From Symsagittifera roscoffensis (Eukaryota > Xenacoelomorpha > Acoela > Convolutidae): a stretch of DNA of 64,000 nt. Shown here piece after piece: positions 57,867-64,000 of this stretch. Within the stretch, counting starts at the first letter, position 1, and the number at the start of each line of letters is the position of its first letter. The translations under genes were made by a program, and so were the position numbers. The notes beneath the pieces are model-generated. The model saw only the letters and a list, made by a program, of their open reading frames with translations. It was not told the origin of the DNA and ran no database searches. The DNA lies in the NCBI RefSeq assembly GCF_963678635.1, contig NC_087064.1, positions 39,902,530-39,966,529 on the forward strand, given 5' to 3'.

Positions 57867-59806
57867 TCTTCTTAAGCTTTCGGGAACACTAGTCTATATA
57901 GTAGCTCCAACAGAGTGCGGTGGCAGAAAACTTTGAGCTTTTAGAGAGATCTAGAAAGGCAAGTGAAGTCCATTCAGAGGGTCATCATTGGTTACAACCA
58001 AGGCAGATGTAAAATTGGAGTAGTTAGGACCCTCGTTGTTGAGTGTAGGAACCGGAAACCGTAACGATGAGCTGCTTTTGGGAGGAACTTTTGGGTGTAT
58101 TAGACCTTCTAAAACGTTTACTGCTGTCTTAAAATTGAAACAACGGTCAGGTTATGAAATTTTCGAACCTTTGCTTGGTTTCTGTATAGAAACTATCTTC
58201 GAGTTCGTCCAAATATGCGTTATTTGGTTCAATTTTACAGATAGGTTAAAAGACGCTTTATAAAACTTAAGCCAGCGAGTTTCCCCAGATGTTTTTAGAT
58301 GGACTAATCAATTTGAAATCAATATGAACCAAGGTTCTACGAGTACAGACGAGTCCTGTGGACAAAGTTGTTTACGAGAAAAAGTCTAGTACCCGATTGC
58401 AATACCCTTGCTGATTGCAATGGTAATAATACACACTTTGTGAAACTGAGCAGACAGAATTAAGCAGACAGACAATCTAAATCAGCCGAAATTTTCTATT
58501 TGCAAGAAAAACAAGTCTCAACTGGAATCGAACTCCCAGGCTTTGTCGTCTCAAGCATGGGGGTTACAGCAACTTAGAATACAGCTGAACCATAGAACTG
58601 CGAGAACTAAGCCGAAAAAATAAATAGATGGACGATAATCCGAAAAAGCAAAGAAAAAAGAGTTTGCAAAAAAAGGCCACAATCTTTGCCGCCTCGAGCC
58701 AGATGCGCTGGAGGGTTGATTGGATTTGAAATTATAATTACCCCCTTGCCCTAAGAGCTCACACACGCGTACAAAATGTCCCTTTTCACGTCAGAGCTCA
58801 CACACGCGAACAAAGACTTTTTTCAGACGTAAGGACGCAAAAAGAGGCCACTAAACCGATACTAAATAGTCCAAAACTTATTAAGCCGATAAAAATGACA
58901 AAAAAATGAAAACAAGAAGGAAGTTTTTAAAAATCGAACTGGCAAAATAACCAATGTGAAAAGCAAAAACGGTTCAGCCGGAATTTTAAGATTTAAAAGA
59001 CAACTGCAGTTAAAAGTGTTTACAGCTAAAACAAACGATTATTAAAAGCTACAACTAAGCCGAATAAGCATAAGCAGACAAAAATTAGGCCGAATTATTT
59101 TGAACCGTAACAATTACCGATTGAAAGAAAAACTGGCCCTGGTCATTCGAACCCAGGACATTTGCCCTTCCAGGCGTATTCGTTACCACTAAGCTAAATG
59201 TGCCAGGTACACTTCAATATTTGAATTCATTATGAACCAAGGTATCGCCAATTCAATAAGTCCAATGAGCCCTCTGGGCATAGTTGTTTACGGCAAAAAA
59301 GTGTTGTAACCGCTTTCGCGATTGCAATACCCTTGCTATGGAAACGACAATAGGAAACTATTAGTCATTTCGACTGTCCCCAATTGGTATCCCTCGACAG
59401 TGTCTTCACGACTGATATCCTGCGCATGGTTTTACTTAGTAGAGTGTCTGCAGTGTTCGGAGAAATTAGGAGCTGGGTCGAAATAGACACCGAGAAATTT
59501 AAGGTAAAAACGAGCAACGAGTTATCTACTTGTAACAAAAAGTCATGTAGTTTATTGACATAGTTACTCAGTTTAGTGGAGACCTGTTTCATGTCGCGCG
59601 ATTCGACTTCAGTGTAGAAGTCATCGGCGTAAGACTGGACGTTTACTTCTGGAGAAATTCGGTTCATCTTGCGATTGTTTTTGGAAGCGGATGCAATTTT
59701 AAAAAGAGTAAGTGAGATGACAGCATTGAGGGACGCCTGTAAGCAGAATCCTTGATGTAGACAAGGTATCCTTGCATTGCGTCTGGGCTGACCAGTTTGC
59801 TATCCA
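57867..59806 (-). repeat. 1.94-kb composite unit 2
   Basis: Same content as unit 1 (ORF1 remnant about 57950-58263, tRNA-like 58512-58590 and 59134-59210, polymerase 59365-59667). Period 1940-1941 by the anchor ttaagctttcgggaacact. Confidence 0.9.
59365..59667 (-). pseudogene. I/jockey-like reverse transcriptase fragment, unit 2
   Basis: Identical in protein to 57425-57727. Upstream on the minus strand it joins the ORF1-like frame at 59891-60418 through a junction (ggacttcacttgcctttcta) where the polymerase motif LAFLDLSK begins in another frame. The endonuclease and the first part of the polymerase are missing, and the same junction occurs in all three ORF1-polymerase composites. Confidence 0.85.
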
Positions 59807-59890
59807 ACTTTTTAAGCTTTCGGGAACACTAGTCTATATAGTAGCTCCAACATAGTGCGGTGGCAGAAAACTTTGAACTTTTAGAGAGAT

Positions 59891-60418
59891 CTAGAAAGGC
59901 AAGTGAAGTCCTTTCAGAGGGTCATCGTTGATTACAACCAATGCAGATGTTAAATTAGAGTAGATAAGGCCGTTGTTGTTGAAAGTAGGAACCGGACACC
60001 GTAGTGATGAGCTGTTGTTGGGAGGAATTTTGGAAGTGTTGGGTGTATTAGACATTTCAAAACTTTTACTGCTATCTCGAAATTGAAACGGCGGTAGAAT
60101 TCTGAGAATTTTGAAGCTTTGCTTGGTCTGTCTCTTTATCTTTGTGTGCCATTCAGCTCCATGAGGAGTTTGCACGGGGGATCCTTCTACAGTCACAAAA
60201 TAATGCCATCTGTAGTTGGTTAGTAATAGCATTTCACTAATGGTTATTCCGGAGCATCTTCTATGGAGCCAATAGAGAGAATCCTTGCATTTGATGGACC
60301 ATCCGTTGGCTGTTACGCTGGTTCTGCATATGCGACACGGGTTAATGACTCCAGTCTGTTGGGTCTCGGCGATGGTTGCTGTCTGTTGTTCTAGGCGCTT
60401 CTCTCGGTGTCTTGCCAA
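59891..60418 (-). CDS. retroelement ORF1-like protein with PHD-type zinc finger
   Basis: 175 codons, open. CRICRTSVTANGWSIKCKD, then SLYWLHRRCSGI, spaces Cys and His like the PHD-type finger found at the start of many invertebrate LINE ORF1 proteins, which probably binds nucleic acid. The rest is Ser/Asn/Pro-rich (NTSKIPPNNSSSLRCPVP). The first residues, MARHREKRLEQQ, resemble the end of a LINE-X zinc finger (compare NMARHLKNC), so the frame may begin inside the neighbouring element. The C-terminal 60 residues recur, decayed, at 57950-58263 and 56010-56322. Position upstream of the polymerase fragments fits ORF1 of the I/jockey-like element. Confidence 0.6.
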   Translation of the reverse strand: MARHREKRLEQQTATIAETQQTGVINPCRICRTSVTANGWSIKCKDSLYWLHRRCSGITISEMLLLTNYRWHYFVTVEGSPVQTPHGAEWHTKIKRQTKQSFKILRILPPFQFRDSSKSFEMSNTPNTSKIPPNNSSSLRCPVPTFNNNGLIYSNLTSALVVINDDPLKGLHLPF

Positions 60419-60446
60419 GTTACTTTGCTGATATTTTGTCGCAATT

Positions 60447-60803
60447 TCAGCATGCTCTTGGTACGGTTCCGCTACAGCTCTTCAGGTCATTTGTAAGGTT
60501 CGCTTGACAGGCCGTCAACAGTCCGCAAGTGGGGCAGTTTCTCTGGTCTTTGTCCAACTTATGCATCTTCCTTATGTGAATCTTCATTCCCAGGTGATTT
60601 TTAAGGATCTTGTTGCACACCGGACACTCGTTCGTTTCAGAGTCATTCTGGTATCTTCGGTCTCTTCTCGTGTCCTCCCGTTCCGCTTGTTTCTTTTCCC
60701 AGTTCTTCATGTGTTCTATTCGTTCGTTCACCATTGTTCTCCACGATCTTCTGTTCATGACCACTTGTTCCATGTGATCTGGTTCCACTCCTGCGTCCTT
60801 CAA
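60447..60803 (-). pseudogene. LINE-X C-terminal zinc-finger region
   Basis: 118 codons: EYWRKCLKDAGVEPDHMEQV just upstream, then RSWRTMVNERIEHMKNWEKK, a C2H2-like finger CPVCNKILKNHLGMKIHIRK-MH, then CPTCGLLTACQANLTNDLK-SC. Two or three such fingers at the C-terminus probably bind the element's RNA or target DNA. A third finger seems to run into the frame at 60418. Confidence 0.75.
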
Positions 60804-60941
60804 ACATTTCCTCCAGTACTCGATTGTTGTTTGTCATTTTCGGTTACTCTGTCTGGTTTGATCGGTTGGCCAGCCCAACGTAGATTGTTTCGTCATCCGG
60901 TTTTTGTCCACTCTGAGGACATCTCCAATTCTTTGTAGTGT

Positions 60942-62319
60942 TCATTTGGTGATCTTCGTCTCTATCATGGTCACTCCAAGCTGTTCTCGCTCTTCGAACA
61001 TGTTGACTCCATTCTCGGCCATCTCGATTAGCGGCGGGCTTTTCTTGTTTGACTGAATGTATAGGTAGGTTTTATCCATTGCTCTTTGTATCTGATTTAT
61101 TTCACTTCTATGCCAAGGTCGGATTTGTGCATCGAACAAGGCCGTCGATTCTGCACACGCTTCGACAACTCTCGCTTGCTCTCTCTTTGTCAGCTTGCTC
61201 GATTTCAGCCTCTTCTTCAACACAAAACAGGCCTTCATCATTCTGTTCACTCTTTGTTTCACATCGTGCTTCCTGCCCATGCATGTTCGGAGCATCCGTA
61301 TTTCGTTACCTTCATTTCTTCTGAACTCCAGATATTCTTCTGTTCCTGGGTGGCACTTTTCTTCAAGCAATTTTATCTTTTCTTTGATCTTCTTTTTCCC
61401 TCCTATTTCAAAGAGCGCCTCGGTGATTGTCACTTTCTTTGTGGTGTTGCCTCTCACTTTCTCCTGTCTTTCGGAGGCAAGGAGTGACTGGGTATGTACT
61501 GCCACTCGATATCAGATTGGGCCCGTTCTCTTTACACTTTTTCCTTCTTTCTTCTTTGGCCAGTCTCATTACTTTCTCTCAACCCTCTTTTCGGTGTCCA
61601 ACTGGTGCTGTTCGAATATTATCCCCAGTTAATGTACTTTGTTTGTTCGTGTATTCCTTCCAGTGCTCTTCTCATCTTTTCTTTCATTCCGAAATTCGTC
61701 AGGATACTCCACAGTATAGGTCTGTTGACTCTCGGGTACGCTTTCGTTATGTCCAGGAGCGTCGCCACTGGGTCTTCAGGCTGCTTTACACTAGGGTCCA
61801 CCGTGCCTTGCGCTTCCTCATGAATTCGGATGAAGCATTGCGTCGCGTCTGCTGTTGATCTTCCTGTTCTGAAGCCTTGCTGGTTGTCGTCTATGAGATT
61901 CATTTCTTCGGCCCACTTTCGAAGCCTTGTCGCCAGTACTCTCGCCTCGACGCCATGGTGAGAAAACAGACACCCCGGTAGTTATTGAGGTTGTTCCTTT
62001 TTCCTTTCTTGAACAGCGGTATCACCAGACCTGTCTTAACGCAAGCCTTCCACGCCAGTTGAGGTGTGTCATACAGCTGCTGTACCAGATCAATCACCAA
62101 GTTCTGTGTTCTCTCGTCCGCTCTCGTGACGTAAGTTATCCTCACTCCGTCTTCGCCTGGTGCCCAGTTTTTCATTTCACAGATCGCGTTCTTTATCTCT
62201 CTCATCGTTGCGTCTTTCTCCAATTCTCGTGCGGTCTTTCTTCGTTTTTCCGTCTCCAGTTTTCTTTCTAGTACTTCCTTGGTCATTTCAAGTGTGTTTT
62301 CGTGTCTCTCTGCAGACAC
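60942..62319 (-). pseudogene. LINE-X reverse transcriptase, catalytic aspartates deleted
   Basis: Frames 62319-61900 (WAPGEDGVRITYVT, KTGLVIPLFKKGKRNNLNNY), 61903-61619 (DDNQQGFRTGRSTADATQ, LLDITKAYPRVNRPILWSIL) and 61505-60942 (KVTITEALFEIGGKKKI, EGNEIRMLRTCMGRKHDVKQ, EQARVVEACAESTALFDAQI). In the relative at 46650 the last conserved block before the thumb contains LFADDT. Here the text runs TEALF directly into EIGGKK (near 61409), so about five residues including both catalytic aspartates are gone in frame. Confidence 0.75.
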
Positions 62320-62591
62320 TTTCTAGAAGTGTTCTTTGTACTCCTCCGGTGAGAACTGCTCAATGGCTCTTTCAGCCCCAGCTTGACTAGCACCTTGTAC
62401 ATGGTTCCGATATCATTTCTTTCTTACGCCATTTTGGCTTCTTCAATGATGCTGTTCCAGTACTGCTTTTCCCGCCTACGCTTCTCTTTGGTATCTTCGT
62501 CGTGCCACTCTCACTAGTTCTTTTGCTTGCTTATGTTCTTCGTTTTCTGGGCCGTGTACCCTCTCCAGGATTTCCTTGGCGTTTCTGGCGG

Positions 62592-63474
62592 CTATGCTGA
62601 TGTTTCGGCTTTGCCACATACCTCTAACGCTGCGTCGGAAAGACACTTCGTCACGTTGTTCCACGACTTGTCGGTCATCGCTTTGAATGTTTTTCCCGTC
62701 GCTTCCGGGATTTTCTTTATTGTCTCTTTGTCTCTCAGTTTCTCGATGTTCACTCGTTTCTGTGAAGTTATTTTCTTCCATTTCAGATTAAGCAGCCTCA
62801 CCGTGATCTTTTTCGGTCTGTGGTACGGGAGACTGCTTTCTAGGACCACTCCGGCTGTCTTCACCAGCTGGCTTCTCTGCAATCTTCTGACCAAGAATCG
62901 GTCTAGCTCGTGCCACTTTCCGTTCATTGGTTTTGCCATGTTCCTCGTCGATCGAACTTGTGAAAGGCGTCACACCACGCTAGTCCGTTATTATGACACC
63001 ATTGGAGGTCTCTGCCTGCTTCGTTTAACTTTCCTAGACCAAACGGCCCACAGGTCCCGTCCACGAACTTCTCTTGCTCTTTTCTTCCGATGGTTGCGTT
63101 GCGGTCCCCTCCAATCACCAGCCAGTCGTCGGCTCTCGTTGTTCTAGTTCCCACCGGTATCGCTCTATGTCCTCTGGTCCGTAGCTCGTGTCCGGTTGGT
63201 AGCAACCGATCAGTTTGACGTCTCCTATCTTCACTATCGTCGGTCGCTCGCCAAACTCTCTCGTCATCCTTGCTCGAAATATTGCTGACTTCTTCGAGTG
63301 TATCACTGCAGAGCCTCCTTTCCCTTCGCCAAACCAGATAAATCCTGATTCGTCGGCGGAGCTCTCCGAGATGAGTACCACGTTCCATCTCTTATTCTGA
63401 CAGAAATTCACGACTTCTCTGAGCTTTCGTCGGTTGTTCTGCCTCATTGTCATTCTCTGTTGGTTCCATGTCAC
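62592..63474 (-). pseudogene. LINE-X APE-type endonuclease, frameshifted
   Basis: 63474-63115 gives MTWNQQRMTMRQNNRRKL, VVLISESSADESGFIWFG, KIGDVKLIGCYQPD. The frame then shifts to LVIGGDRNATIGRKEQ and LAWCDAFHKFDRRGTWQN (to about 62940), and again to WHELDRFLVRR and ESSLPYHRPKKITVRL (62939-62592). The motifs E (ISES), GGD-N and the terminal H (YHRP in place of the usual SDHRP) give the exonuclease-endonuclease-phosphatase order. The Asp normally before that His is replaced by Tyr. Confidence 0.75.
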
Positions 63475-63880
63475 AATGATGGTCTCCTTCTTCTCTTAGT
63501 ACTCCTTGTATATACTCTCTTTCACGATCTTCCTCCTTCTTTCTCTTTTCCTCTTCTTCTCTCGTCGTCGCTCTTCTCTTTCCTCTCCTCATCGTGCGCG
63601 GGTTGGTCTCCACCGTTCTCAGCTCTATGCTACTCTGCGCCGTTCTGTGTCTGAATCCCCCTTTCAGTTGTTTTCGAGGTCGCCCAATTCGGGGCCTCCC
63701 CTGATGTATTCGTTGTCGTCTCTTTGTTACTGCATGGAATTGCAGTCTACACTTGCCGCCACGGGAAGGCGTCGACAACAAGGGCAAGTAGCTTTGCTTA
63801 GTTTCTGTAAAGAAACGGTCTTTGAGTTCGAAAACATATAGCCATGCTAGTGCCCTCAGATGTTTATATGGATTGTGCAA
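63392..63880 (-). pseudogene. LINE-X N-terminal region
   Basis: 162-codon frame with an AT-hook-like RPRIGRPRKQ and a highly charged RKKEEDRERE helix. The first part (LKDRFFTETKQSY) resembles the ORF1 remnants of the tandem units (LEDSFYTETKQRF), so this frame may itself be a junction between two elements. No catalytic motif. Confidence 0.5.
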
Positions 63881-64000
63881 AGGTCACCAGGGCACTGTGC
63901 TCTGGATGGGTTTGCTGCTTTCATAACTGTGTCAGCTTCACATGTCATGAAGAACAGTGGCTCCTTCAAACTTGGTTTCAAAAATTTTCTTTTAGCTTCC

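Larger units (their letters stand above)
60447..63980 (-). mobile_element. LINE-X, long copy with many frame breaks
   Basis: In order on the minus strand: basic N-terminal segment, APE endonuclease, polymerase, C-terminal zinc fingers. Noticeably less AT-rich than the rest of the window, so probably younger or from a different source. Its clade (also in corals and molluscs from my recollection of sequences with TKAYPRV and GHVMRM motifs) I cannot name with confidence. Confidence 0.85.

Noticed and set aside
60504-63841. Many long plus-strand Ser/Phe-rich frames
   Set aside because: All are antisense shadows of the minus-strand LINE-X coding region.

Overview
The window is AT-rich nuclear DNA from a metazoan, probably a marine invertebrate; I cannot place it further. 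The evidence is a spliced animal ion-channel gene with GT-AG introns, animal-type LINEs (CR1/L2-like, I/jockey-like and a zinc-finger-tailed clade), hAT and MULE miniature elements, tRNA-derived short repeats and long microsatellites. There is no prokaryotic gene organisation.

The only host gene I can support lies on the minus strand and enters from beyond the right edge. It is an ERG-type (Kv11, KCNH2/6/7-like) voltage-gated potassium channel. Nine coding positions, one of them filled by two alternative exons, can be joined in frame with matching splice phases: S4-S5 (54093-54284), two alternative pore exons (53553-53760 and 52983-53217), S6/C-linker (48264-48463), C-linker end (48019-48106), cyclic-nucleotide-binding homology domain (34034-34198 and 32341-32540), and the cytoplasmic tail (13356-13978, 13049-13182, 12363-12931). 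The PAS domain and S1-S3 must lie right of the window. The two pore exons are tandem duplicates of different length with the same phases, so a productive transcript must contain exactly one of them.

The introns are huge (up to about 18 kb) and packed with mobile DNA, almost all of it antisense to the channel gene: LINE-A (15.8-19.3 kb), a complete but broken LINE-B (41.4-46.0 kb) and its truncated relative (29.8-31.3 kb), an I/jockey tail (34.4-35.0 kb) and two LINE-X fragments (39.5-40.1 and 46.1-47.9 kb). The part of the intron nearest tail exon 7 has been tandemly duplicated (13808-23472 to 23481-27977), carrying a truncated copy of that exon and an array of roughly 0.84-kb satellite-like units.

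Right of 55 kb are minus-strand retroelements: a 1.94-kb tandem array of internally deleted I/jockey LINE fragments with tRNA-like inserts (55.0-60.4 kb), then a long LINE-X copy (60.4-64.0 kb) that has lost the metal-binding aspartates of its reverse transcriptase.

The left 12 kb has no gene I recognise. It holds minisatellites, a hAT-type MITE with a perfect 8-bp target duplication, a possible decayed MULE transposase, and many copies of one 0.35-0.5-kb repeat family (called M here). M recurs through the whole window and ends in a TATATAAGAG motif. A second recurrent signal is a short palindrome (GCGAAGCTGAGCTTCGC), present about a dozen times, always on the plus strand.
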